This document shows positions 40,601 to 51,701 of a stretch of DNA of 64,000 nucleotides, piece by piece. The position numbers and the translations under genes were made by a program. Position 1 is the first letter of the stretch, and every line of letters starts with the position of its first letter. The notes beneath the pieces were generated by a model, which saw only the letters and a list, made by a program, of their open reading frames with translations, made no database searches and was not told the origin of the DNA. Source of the DNA: Motacilla alba alba (Eukaryota; Chordata; Aves; Passeriformes; Motacillidae); the NCBI RefSeq assembly GCF_015832195.1, contig NC_052017.1, positions 47,507,652 through 47,571,651 of the forward strand. Direction: 5' to 3'.

Positions 40601-43600
40601 ACTGCACTGCTGTGATGCTTTCATTCTTTTATCAGAATAAGTGATACACCTGAGGCAGTCTGGTTCCCCTTCAAAAAGCAACAGCACTGCCATGTCCATG
40701 CCAAGTGAGCTGTTCTCACTGATTTTCAGAATTAACTAACGTAATTAAAAATACAAGGGAATTGGTTCACACTTCACCATTAGTTCAAGAAATAAAAATG
40801 TTTCTTTAAATAGCCCTAAATGTATCATAAGTTAAGTCTTCAAAATAAGAAGAGGAAAGGTTTGGGTTACATTTATGGCTTAGGTTGAAGGAACATTAAG
40901 TAAGCTTACTTTGGCCCTGATACATTCACGTTGTAGTGTTTGTTACTGTTCGATTCATCTGAAATCTCTTTCTAAGGACAAACAGTAGTTTTAACCAAAG
41001 CAGAGCTGCACCCATTCTCTGTATCATGCCAAAAAATAAAAAAGAAAAAAAATCATCTAGGCTTAGATCCCAAGGCCTGGAAAGAAAATAAACAAACCAG
41101 CTTCAGTTCTTCTACGTAGAGAGTCAGGAAGATAATACTTTTAAAACAAACTTTGTCTGAGAATTTCTCCTTTGGAAGCTGAGATATCTTTGAAGGTTGT
41201 AACGTGGTGCTCAGAACACGGTCTACTGCTGCTGGCTGCAGATTTGAGTTCTTTACCACCTCCTGATGGGAATACATCTATGGATATTTACAAAACCATT
41301 TACCAGAGGAAATGTATGCACATTTCTGCAGCTCTCCATTCATAGACCCTTAACTATTCTTGCTATAAAAAGCAGTAAGATACTTAAACATTCTTAAAAA
41401 CTAAGTACAGCTGAATGGAACTTCTGCATAAAAGGGAATAAAAGACAGCATCTAAGTATTACTTATTTACTATGCATAATTTGAGCTGTAGTCTATTCAT
41501 TTGTCTAAACCCCTTTTTGCATTAATCACCTTGAACTGCCTTTCTGCCCCTGCTTCATGGTCTCTGTCCCAGAGCTGCATAAAGTGTGGCAAATTAACTT
41601 TTCAGTGTAACTTCATATGTAGCTTTCAAATTTATTCTTTTAATTTGGCACAAGAGACTGCTAAGTATTCTTCTCTTCAACTAATGCCCCACCTGTTAAA
41701 TTATTGTTCCAAGGAAAATCCACCCTTGAGAGTCCCTATTCCAGCCCTCCTAAAATATAGCTACCACCCTCAAACACAAGTAACTTTGTCTTCATCTTAA
41801 GCAGCTCAGCATAGTGTTTTTTAAATCCTGTATCTTTGAAGAGGGTCCTAGGAATGTTTTCTGCCAACACAGTGATTAAAAAAACAGAGGAGAGGATGTT
41901 TTCCAAAGCTTCCAGGACCTGAAATGAGCCAAGGATGGATGACCTTCTGCACCTCTTCACCAGCTAATGCATCTGCAGAACACTTTAGCCTTGGTAGTAA
42001 TGCACCCAGGCGCCCACCACCCTTACAGGCAACATCTGCTGCCACATGTGGTCAGACCCCAGTTTTTGGCAGAGCTGCTGCCTGGTGTGGGAAAAGTTTA
42101 ACTTGTCAAAGCCATTGTGCAGTGGCAGGTGCCAGCTTGGAGCTGAATACCCACCCATTAATTGCCTGCCTGTTTCTTCTCCTCAAGGACAATCACAGAA
42201 AGAGAACAAGATGGTAATTCCCAGCAATGAAGTAAATGTGAACACACTTGGGAAGTGCATAATTACAGCATGATCCCAATGTAAACAAGAGGAAAGAAGT
42301 CACTGAACCCAGGATGAAGAGATCTTTTCCACCAGCGCTTGCTCTGTGAGTGCCGTGTCCATCACATCTTCCCTGCCTACAGGTGTGTGGCAGGATGTAA
42401 CCCAGCCCGAGACAGGAGAGTTTCAAGAGAAGTTTGATGAGGTGTTCTGAGCAAAAGAGGCTGTTGTGAATGAAGCCGCAACCCCAGCAACAACTCTAAT
42501 CATTAATAAGGTACAAGTGCAAAATCAAAGCCTGTCCCCCGAAAAGAGAAGCAGTTTGTGGTCTCAACACCATGAGATGACAATTCAAGAGTTTCTCCTG
42601 TGCGCTAGAAAGGGAATCAGTTGTGTTTCCTGAATTAACTACCAGTCAAAACACATTTCAAAAATCAAATCCAGCTCCCAAAATCAATGACCAAGGTTGC
42701 AGCCCACAGCTGCCTACACTACTTTGTGCTCTTTACCTAATGGATGGGATTTTCAACTATAATGAGGACAGTTTCAGATTTCCATAACAGACTGAAAAAA
42801 CAAGCATTTCCTTCCCTATTTCTGTAGTACATAGCAGAGTTCAATACAGCATAGAAGAGCAGCCTCTCTTCCTTTTTAAGTAGCTCTACCAAGCACGACT
42901 TTGCAACAGACATAATTAGATTTAACATAAGGCATCTCAAGCTGTCAATACTTTATATTTACAGTCTCTTTAAAGTGGAAGCAGTTTCTTCTAGGAATTT
43001 CATTCATCAGGTTAAAGAAGTCTTAGCTAAAATTATTATTAGGATTTTCTAAAGTTATAGAAAAGTTTTATTATGTAAAGTTAAGGTTAGATTTTTTGAA
43101 GCTGATGATTTTGTTACCTCTTTTATTTGCACTCTTTTATCAATGTAGTGGCTATATAAACAGTGTTCTCTCACTTGTGTTACTATCAACAGTAAAAGTA
43201 AAAGATTGTACAAAATATATCACTATGAGAATCACTACAATTTTAAAATTGCAGAACCATTACTTACAAATAAAATACAGTGGAATGTAACCTTAACATA
43301 AAAGGGAATAAAATGTGGTCTCTACTATTACATACAAAGCATCTTTCTCTAATACATATGTGAAGAAAGATTATGCTCTCAATTACTGTTTAGTTAATTT
43401 ATTTATCCAAATTAATGGGTACAAATTATTGTGAAATTCAATGTGTTTACACAAACTTAAGAATTCTTTAATATCTGTAATGCATGTGAATTTGACCTAT
43501 TCCATACAGCCCTCTTTCCTGAAAATTGCAGTCCACTGTGACACAAATGACGAAAATGCCTCCTCTAACAAAAAGATGGCTGCGTAACACTAGAAGTTTC

Positions 43601-44010
43601 CCTTGCAATGTGTTATTTCCTGGAAACACTCCTGGACAAAAACCTGGAAACAATATTTCCTGTTCTTTTTTAAAAGCCTCTACAAGAAGTTTTTGCTCAA
43701 ATACAGCTGTTGAAGGTCAGATAATATTTTTTAAATTTTCATAGATTTCTTTTTCCTTCTCTTTATAGCTCAATGTGTCGGGATTGCTAGAGTGAACTCT
43801 AAGAACAAGAATGGCACAGTGTTTCACCTGGAATGACAACCAAACAAACGCTGACAAGATATTTTACACATCTGTAGGCCTTTTGTCTGCACGTACTGTT
43901 CTTACACATTGTCATCTCACTTCCAGCACCCAGCTTCTGCATAAATGAGTTTCTGACTTTCATCCTTTCCAGGATACCTTTTGCTTGCTTTATATGTGCT
44001 ATACATAGCC
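34641..44010. other. intergenic DNA, no gene seen
   Basis: Mostly AT-rich unique-looking sequence, with a slightly GC-richer part at 41900-42600. No RNA gene, gene fragment or identifiable repeat apart from short homopolymers. Confidence 0.5.
38916..38929 (+). repeat. poly-T run (14)
   Basis: Simple homopolymer in intergenic DNA. Confidence 0.8.
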
Positions 44011-44535
44011 TTGTTTTGGCTGGGATAGAGATCGTTTTCGTCTTAGTAACTGGTACAGCGCTGCTTGTCTCCGCGCACGGCGAGGATGTTCCGGGGCAGC
44101 GCAGACTTCGCCGATGGCCGAAATCCCTCTCTGCCTCCAGGGCTGCGGCGGCGGGAGCAGGACGTGCAGCACGCCGGGCTGCCCAGGAGAGGGGGCTGGC
44201 TGCCCGACCCGCCAGCATTCCCGAGCCTTGCCCGGGAGAGGCGGAGCGCCTGGAAGCCTGAGCTCCCAGGCAGCGGCTCCCAGGCTCCCGGGCATGACGT
44301 TGTGCGCTGCGGAATGTCCCTTTGGCCAGCTCGGGTCAGCTGTCCTGGCCGTGCTCCCTCCCAGCTCCTCGTGCACCTGCTCGCTGGCAGAGCCGAGAAG
44401 TCCTTGGCTCAGCGTAAGCTCAGCTCAGCAACACCTAAAACATCAGTTTGCTATCAACATTGCTCTCAAGCTGAATCTAAACAGCAGCGCTGCACCAGTT
44501 ACTAAGAAAATTAACTCTATACCCGCCAAAAACAG
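44011..44535 (-). mobile_element. LTR-derived element with inverted ends and a CpG-rich core
   Basis: Read on the - strand, 44535 down to about 44262 matches the 5' half of the solo LTR at 47425, from TTAGTAACTGGTGCAGCGC through the ACTGATGTTTTAGGTGTTGC and GAGCTGGCCAAAGGGACATT blocks. At the other end, 44011-44065 carries the same LTR head again on the + strand (GTTTTGGCTGGGATAGAG, then TTAGTAACTGGTACAGCGCT). The two heads form inverted arms of about 50 bp. Between them about 200 bp (44066-44262) is very GC- and CpG-rich and not recognised. Neither strand has a convincing gene; the overlapping frames reflect GC bias. It is probably a rearranged LTR of the same family. Confidence 0.72.
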
Positions 44536-47424
44536 CTTAATGTGCTTTATATCCCACTCAAGGCAGAAGGGGCTTTACAAGGAACTAATCAGAATAAATA
44601 GGTGGTGTGTCAGGTCCTGAATGGTAGCTCCAAAAGGAGCATCTCATTTTGGAGTGGGTCTCATAACAAGATGCAACTGATGCATCTGATATATCAATGA
44701 AGTCCATGTATATTATTTTAGAAAACAAACCTAAACTGCACATGTTTTAGCTACATGTAGAGGGTTTATCATCAGTTTCTAGCAAAACTGTAAAAACTGT
44801 CATTAAATGTTTGAAATTCCTTATTTTTTATTTTCATTAAACTCACAATCTGTAGCTGAGTGAAAGCACTTTTCCTGAGAGAGAGGAATTTGTCATGAAA
44901 CAAAAAGAAAAGCACAATCTGAAAAGATATTTTTTTCTTATGTCAAACAGGTCATCTGTGGATGGAACAGAGAAGACTTGATGAGGGAAAATTAATCAAA
45001 AATAATAATATTCATTAGAAAGATAAGGCAGTAAATGTGGAAAAGAGAGTTTACAGAGACATAAATGTGAGTGTGAATGGCCAAAAAGTAAGAAATTGGC
45101 TCATAAATGGCCCAGAAGCATTCTGTGTCCTCAAAGCACTTTCCAAAAGCCAACAGAAATTCAAAATGGTCTTTTGTTTAAAAGTAAAGTACAATTATTT
45201 CTTTCTTCTTGCCAAGTGAATAAGCTCTTATATTTAAGATAGAATTTGTCTTGTGTTGATGACAGGCAAGAGCTCAGAGAAGAACATTTCTGTCACTGAG
45301 ATGACTAGTGAACTGCTGTGGGTTACAGTCTAATAAAGTTCCCATTAACATCAGAGACAGCAGGATTTTTGGACTGCTTCTTTTCCAGGGAAGGAGAAGT
45401 TTTCTTTATAGCATAGGATCATAAAATAATGATTCATGTGCATGTTGGAAATTTGGAGACTTTTATAATTTGATAAAACATGTGTAGGAGGGAGTTAGCT
45501 AATTTCATGGAATAAAAATAATGCCTTCAAAAGCAGCACTTCAGCCTGTTAATATGGTTACTATGGTTGTTATGAAATATGCTGTTCAGCTGCCGCAGTG
45601 AATATTAAACAGCAATTTCTGCATGCACTAACAACGTCATCTGGGGAAAAAAAACCAACTCTAAAAAATAATGTGTTTTATTTCCATACCTGATAAATGT
45701 TTGGAGCTTGGCTGCTGATTTTACTTTGTCACTTTCTTGCTGCAGGGTGAGCTTAAATTTCCTGCACTGGGGGCCCATTTGCTTAAACCAAACCATGTCA
45801 TGGAAGAAGGAATGGAAGAACAGCTTTAACACTGGAGTGCGGTAGCTAAGTTATGTGACAATCCTAATTGTATGCTTGCCTTGTAATTTCTTAGTCAAGT
45901 GATTTCTTTTCTTCCTGTCATATTGTTGAAATACTTAATCACATCATATCCATATTATCTATTTGGGAAGCAATCAGATCACCTGCAGTGCAACCTACTC
46001 CGCTCTTCTTGAAGGAGAGGTAGACATTAAGAGCAGATGAACTAGAAAAGTTGAGGTATTAGCTCAGCTAGCCAGAGATGTCTTTGGCTGTGGGTTTGCA
46101 GCTTGAGGTTTGAGAACTACTCATGCACAGGAATATGAACCTCCATCACATCCTGACATTTATTAAAGCAGTTCCTTTGATTTCAAAGGGGACCTGGGGG
46201 TGTAATGACTGCACATCTTAGTGTCTATCTTTAGGCACTACATGTAACTACTGGAATGTGTGTGTATATTCTGTTGCAGGAACAAACATACTCATTTCCA
46301 CTGTTTACCACAGCATGAAAGGACAGGAAGAAACACTTGAGACACTTGTATCAGAAAGTGGCTCACCTTACATCCAGCTACTTGATGCAATGAGTCATGC
46401 TAGAGATAACTGTTGTAGTGCCCACAATTCACCTTAGAGCAGCAGCTGCTGTGAGAACAATTAGCTGATGTCCTAAAGCCAGCATGAACACCAGAGACCT
46501 GTGTCCTGCCTCGAGTGAGACACTCTGCCTTTAGACCTCCTCACTGCCCAGGTAAGGGATCACACTGAAACAACCACTTGCATTTTAGCACCAGCACAGT
46601 TTAGGAAGCTCTGTAGCACAACCCATCTGCTAGAAAAGCCAAGTGACAGGAAAGTCTTCTTGCTTCTTCCCAAACTCTCCTCTCCTCCACAGGTATTGCA
46701 CACTGACACATCCCCTTTCCAAACAGCATTAATAAGCTCTCAGGAACATTTGCCTCCATTTGACATCCCTCTTGCCTTACTCCTGCCACAGTAGGAGGCT
46801 GAGGAGTCTTTAGAAAGTAGTTTACATCATGTGGCTTTATAAAATTTTACTTACTATCTATCAGTAGAATTTTTGAATAAGAAATTATATTTCCTTCAGC
46901 CTCAAAGAAATACAAATCTTCAAAATGAACCCTGATGGTCTTTCTCCAATAAGAAAGAAAATAAACCTGAGGATTGTTCTGAAGCATATTCAGAACAACA
47001 CTGAAATATTAACCTGTACTGTGTGCTAGCTACTTATTCTGCCAAAGAACCTATTATTGACACATATTTTTACAGAGGCAGCAGAGCTAAAGACTGAAAA
47101 ATACTAACTTGAATATAAGCAGAGGAAAACCAAATGACAAAGGCTTTAGGATATAAATTATGAGTACTGTTACTGTGCTTCTCTTTCCATTTTTCTTGCT
47201 CCAGAAGATTACAGGCAGTCTTTCCTTAATGCCCTGTAATAGGCACACGTGAACAGAGTCCAAAGTAACAATTTAAGTGGAATGCTGTCCAAAACCTAGG
47301 CACAACCTGCTCCACTCCTTTAGAAGGTGGAGCAGGCACTCCATTACCTGCACATGAAACTCAGTTGCTCACATTCAAACTTCAGCATCAGGATGGAGAG
47401 ACATGCCTCTGTTAGGAAAACAGT
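44536..47424. other. intergenic DNA between two LTR-derived elements
   Basis: About 2.9 kb of AT-rich sequence between the inverted LTR element and the solo LTR. I see no gag, pro, pol or env traces, so the two LTR sequences are separate insertions rather than the ends of one provirus. Confidence 0.6.
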
Positions 47425-47936
47425 TGTGTTGGTTTTGGCTGGGATAGAGTTAATTTTTTTCTTAGTAGCTGTGGTTTGGATTCAGTCTGAGAATAATGTT
47501 GACAACAGACTGATGTTTTGGTTGTTGCCAAGCAGTGCTCAGCCTGAGTCAAGGACTTCTTATTATCTCAGGTGCACAAGAAGCTAAGGGGGGAGCATGG
47601 ACAGGACAGATGACTTGAGCTGGCCAAAGGGATATTCCATACTGTAGGACATCATTGTCAATATTTAAACTCAGGGGAGCTGGCTGGGAGCTGCCAATTG
47701 CTGCTTGATGATGGGCTGGGCATTGGTCAGCAGGGGGCGAGCAATTGAATTGAGCATCAGTTTTTTCTCTAGTTTTTTTTATTTATCCTTTTCCTTTTTC
47801 CTGTTATTGAACTGTCCTTGTCTCAGCCCATGGGTTTTACGTTTTTCCAGTTCTCCTCTCCATCCCACTGGTTTGGGGGTCTAGTGAAGAAGCAGCTGCA
47901 TGGTACATAGTTGCCAACTGGAGCTAAACCACAACA
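47425..47936 (+). mobile_element. solo LTR of an avian endogenous retrovirus
   Basis: A 512-bp unit begins TGTGTTGGTTTTGGCTGGGA and ends CCACAACA, so it has TG...CA ends. The sequence is one I associate with a widespread avian ERV LTR family. It has a TATTTAAA box at about 47661 and a CTGTTATTGAACTGTC block upstream of its end, typical of the U3/R region. Bases ACAGT precede it and GCAGT follow, compatible with a 5-bp target duplication carrying one change. No internal retroviral genes lie on either side, so it is a solo LTR left by recombination. The open frame 47327-47587 crosses its 5' edge and is not a gene. Confidence 0.85.
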
Positions 47937-50649
47937 GCAGTATTGAAGAAACTGCAGAGCCCTTCCTTACATGACCTAACCTTGTCTGTCCGTCCCTGTG
48001 TTCAGATCCACCGACAGTTAGGGGAATACCTCTACAATCTGGAAAAGATAGTCCATTAGTCCATGCTCAGCTCATTTTTTTCCAACTCTGCACTGCTAAA
48101 TGTCCACTCTTTGGACAGCATTACAAATACAAGATTACCTGGGCAAATTTCTTCAGAAGAACTTTCAAAGCCAACTTCTACATAATTTAATCTGTCTCAA
48201 ATCATGTCCTGAGTGGTTACTGAATATAAATCCCCAAATCTCTCCATTCTCTACCTAAAAGCAGAAGAAGATTATCAGCTCCCAAAATTAAGTTGTTGTT
48301 TAGCCAACTAGTATGATCTGAAATTGGGGCACCTAGCAATAATACTCTGTGTGATACACAATGATATATTTTCACTCTCCAATTTCTCAGTCGGTTAGAA
48401 AACATAGCCTTACCATATTGTGCTAAGCACTTTAATTACTGACTGGGTTTAGTACAGCTTGATAAAGCCTTCTCAGCAAACCCTGCTTGAGTTTCCTTGA
48501 TTAACGCAAGATGTGATGCCGTTGCAGCAGGAACTGAAACAATTCTTTACCCATCAGGATCCCCTCCACACCCTGTAGAACAGCAAAAGCAGAACATTTT
48601 TTTTCTCTGCAGTGGGATTCTGTAAGATAGTATTTTGACAAAGCTAGCAGAGGAGAGGAGACAGGCCACCCAGAAGGAGGCAGAGGAGGCATTAATCTGA
48701 CAGGTCTTAAAATATTAGTTCTTTATCTGGAGACAGATATTTCTCATCTCCGCTAGATTTTACCCAGGATCCCTTTCCCTCCTCCCTTCCATAGTTTTGT
48801 CATGCCTTTCTCTTAAAGCTGATGATTCTTTTTCCAGAGTGGACAGCCTCTAAATTGTAGCAAATGAACTGTAACAACACTATTACAACATGGACTACAA
48901 AACTGGCTGAAACCCCCGCCGAAAGCAACCTAAGGGGATGTGAAAATGATCACATAGCAATCACTAGGTAAAAAAACAAAGAAGGGTAACAATACCACAG
49001 CCCCAATACAGCTGCTGCTCCAGACTGTCACATGATGGATGGGGAGATTACATTGTAAGGGTGTCTTTGGCCAGGGATTTATTTTTCCACGGTTCCTCTT
49101 ATCAGGCACTTGGCTGGAGCTATGAGGTATCATAATTGATTGGAGCCAATAAACCTATCTAACGGAGATGAGAACCTGATGTGAAAAATTTCTATAACAC
49201 CTAGGTTTTAAGGCAAGTAGGTCTGGGGATTTTTTTTTTTTTTTTTTTTGCTCTTCTTCTAATCCTGTGTCTATTGTAGCAGAACTCCAAAATGGAAGAG
49301 CTACAATCTTGCCTTTTCTTGCAGTCAGATCCCTCTTTCCCCACTAACCAGCAAGCTGGCTGGTTCTGTGAGCATGTATGGCTACCAGATCTGATAGCCA
49401 CACTTTATTGAGATCTGAGCCTCCGCTAGTTATAACTATCAAATATACCATATTTTTTAAATTGTATTATAACAAATTATTCAGTCAGGAATATGAAGGA
49501 ATACTGAGGGTTTTGCTTTCCTCATGATGTTAGTGGTTACACACAACCTGCACAGGCTTTAGTTATCTGAAATCTAGCCTCTATTTACTGGCTATATTTT
49601 TAAGACATAACACTCATCTTTTCATATAATTTCAACTACAGATGAGGCCTGAATAACAGTGGCTGTTCACGTGTTATCACAAATTAAGCTCCTAATCTGT
49701 TCAACTAAATTTCAACCACATTTTATTCCAAGCTATGTTTATTTCGAAACATGCTGTGGCAGAGGATCGCTGCCTTTGGTTTGCAATGTGTTAAACATCT
49801 TGTATCAAACCTATTTGGCAACAGGTAATTCAAACACAGACTGCCAATTGAGACCCAAGTCTTTTTCTTTGTACTTGCATGAAAAACAACAGTAATAATT
49901 AAAAAGTTACCTCCCTGAAAGCCTGAGGTGATCTTTAATACAATAACTGCAAAAAGCACAACAAAAGAAACCTTACATAGATAATCAAAATAAACAAACA
50001 TGAGTAAAAAGCATAAAATTGCATAAAGTGATTGTATTTACAAAGTTAGATTAAGAAAAAATGATTAGACAAAGGATCTTGCATCTTGCAAGGTATTCCT
50101 CACACCTACAGAAATTCCTCTTCCTTCTCATAATGAGAGGTCCTGAAGAGGACATTTTATTGTGAGTTCTGGGTTTGCAGAACAAAGATTAAGCAATTCT
50201 CCTCAGCTGTCGTTTACCATAATGTCTTTTTAAATAATAAATACTTAGATTACTTTTTTTCCAGCAGTGTTCTAATTCCAGGTTGAACACCCCAGCATCA
50301 CCTTGCTGCAGCTACTCTGCACGGATATCCCTGAAGACGCTGGGCTCTAGTGGAGTGGGCAAGGCGGGGTGGAGCAAGTGACCTTTATCTTGATATTTCC
50401 TGGACATATCTTCCTGTGTTTACCTCACCTTTCTTCCTGTGTTTCCCTGCTACACCTATTTCTTGTTAAAAGAGGGGGATCTAGCCTGCAGCACTGAACT
50501 ACAGACAAACCTTACGACATATGCATGCATTTGACAAGCTCCGGGCTTCAGTAAGGTTGGAGACTGTGCTTCCCAAAGGAATGGATGGTTTCCTACAGTG
50601 GCTAGTTGATTGATTTTCTGTTCTATTTTCACAATGACAGTTATCATGC
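47937..50649. other. intergenic DNA upstream of the STARD3NL promoter
   Basis: AT-rich sequence with a poly-T run at 49230. No gene or further repeat is recognised. Confidence 0.55.
49230..49249 (+). repeat. poly-T run (20)
   Basis: Twenty consecutive T in the intergenic interval about 1.8 kb upstream of the STARD3NL CpG island. Confidence 0.9.
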
Positions 50650-50960
50650 CCAGTTCTCTTCTCTGTGGTGACCAGTGGCAAGACCCAGTGGAATGACCTG
50701 AAGCTGTCAGAGAAGGTTTAGGTTGGATGTAAGAAAAAGATTCTTTATCCAGAGCGTGGGGTTTGGGCTCTAGAGCAGGCTCTCCAGGGAAGTGGTCACA
50801 GCACCAAGCCTGACAGGGTTCAAGAAGCGTTTGGACAATGCTCTCGGGCACATGGTGTGACTCTTGTGCAGGGAGGGGTGTCCTGTGCAAGGAACTGGGG
50901 TTGGAAGTGGAACTCGATGGTCCTTGAGGGTTCCTTCCAACTCTGCAACTGTGTGATTTT
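50650..50960 (+). mobile_element. CR1 LINE, 5'-truncated 3' end
   Basis: The sequence follows the CR1 3' end: an AGGTTTAGGTTGGATGTAAG block, then the TTCTTTATCC, TCCAGGGAAGTGGTCACAG and GTTCAAGAAGCGTTTGGACA blocks. It ends with GATGGTCCTTGAGGGTTCCT and a short TGTGTGATTT tail. It encodes only the last degraded residues of ORF2 and its 3'UTR. It ends about 130 bp before the palindromic GATA site and so sets the upstream limit of the older promoter sequence. Confidence 0.88.
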
Positions 50961-51092
50961 CAGGTGTTAATCCCTGCAAAGATAAGGACTGCGCTATGAC
51001 AAGACACAAGAGGAATCCGGGCAAACGACAGCTAACCAGTCCCTCTGCACGTTCCGACGGCTCCACCACAACTTGGGGGTGTTGACGCTCAA

Positions 51093-51109
51093 AGATAAGA
51101 GCCTTATCT
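51093..51109. promoter_or_regulatory. palindromic double GATA site
   Basis: AGATAAG and its exact reverse complement CTTATCT are separated by three bases, giving two opposed GATA-factor motifs at the upstream edge of the CpG-rich core. GATA factors bind WGATAR, and both half sites fit. Binding is inferred. Confidence 0.5.
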
Positions 51110-51199
51110 ATGGGCCGCTCCCGCTGCCTCCGCCGGGACTCTGCCCCCGTTGCCGCCTGCTCCCCGAGCCCTCTCACCGCGGGCGGGCCGGGCGGCGGT

Positions 51200-51344
51200 G
51201 CCGCCGCATCCCGCGCTCCATGAGGGAGCGGGAGGCCGAGCCGGGCCCGCCCCCGCCGCCGGGCCCCGCCCCGCCCGTCCCCGCGGCCTGCGGCGCTGCC
51301 CGGTGCGGCGGGGCCGTCTCTGCGGGCCGGAGCGGCGCGCCGGG
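51200..51344 (+). other. STARD3NL: putative non-coding exon 1 of STARD3NL
   Basis: The best donor inside the island is at 51345-51350 (GTGAGC after CGGG). The exon start shown is only a guess within the GC-rich core. Other possible donors are the GTACGG after GGAG near 51906 and the GTAAAG after GCTG near 51930. Intron 1 would then run 51345-63412, about 12 kb. Confidence 0.4.
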
Positions 51345-51465
51345 GTGAGCTCCTGCCCCTCGCCCGGAGCGGGGGGCGAGGGGAACGCGGCGGGGCATAG
51401 GCCCGGAGGGATGCGGGGCGTGCTGCTGGCAGAGGGGCGGCGGGGCCGCCGGTGCGGTGCGGCCC

Positions 51466-51480
51466 GGCTCGGCTCGGCTC
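51466..51480 (+). repeat. short GGCTC tandem repeat
   Basis: Three perfect GGCTC units followed by GGCCC lie just before the pyrimidine tract in the CpG island. Confidence 0.75.
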
Positions 51481-51487
51481 GGCCCGG

Positions 51488-51555
51488 CCCTCCCTCCCTT
51501 CCTTCCTTCCTTCCTTCCTTCCTTTCCCTTCCCTTCCCTTCCCTCCCTTTTCCCC
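51488..51555 (+). repeat. 68-nt pure pyrimidine tract, (TTCC)n then (TTCCC)n
   Basis: There are no purines across 68 bases: a CCCTCCCTCCC start, a TTCC tetramer run and a TTCCC pentamer run. A purine-rich stretch of GAGGAA-type repeats follows at about 51652-51690. Such tracts can form triplex DNA and vary in length by slippage. Confidence 0.9.
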
Positions 51556-51691
51556 ACTTCCTCCGGTGCTGGAGCCGCCGCTTTCTCCGGGGAGGGCGCG
51601 GATTTGTCCCCCTCGGTACGCAGCCCGCTGCCCTGCTGGGGCGAAGGGGGCAGGGAGAGGAAGAGGAAGAGGAGGAAGGCGGAGGAAGGCG

Positions 51692-51701
51692 ATCACGTGC
51701 C
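51692..51701. promoter_or_regulatory. CLEAR / M-box-like E-box
   Basis: ATCACGTGCC matches the TFEB/TFE3/MITF CLEAR consensus GTCACGTGAC at 8 of 10 positions, including the full TCACGTG core. It sits inside the CpG island, downstream of the predicted exon 1 donor. TFEB targets are enriched for lysosomal and endosomal genes, which fits the late-endosomal role of STARD3NL. Function is inferred. Confidence 0.4.

Noticed and set aside
43799..44620. Overlapping frames of 81-168 codons on both strands
   Set aside because: They lie in the GC-rich LTR-derived element and are composition artefacts.
47327..47587. 86-codon + strand frame resembling a small membrane protein
   Set aside because: Its hydrophobic part is the translated LTR head (VLVLAGIELIFFLVAVVW), not a gene.
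44011..47936. The two LTR-related sequences as the ends of one provirus
   Set aside because: The upstream one is mainly in the opposite orientation and no retroviral gene remnants lie between them.
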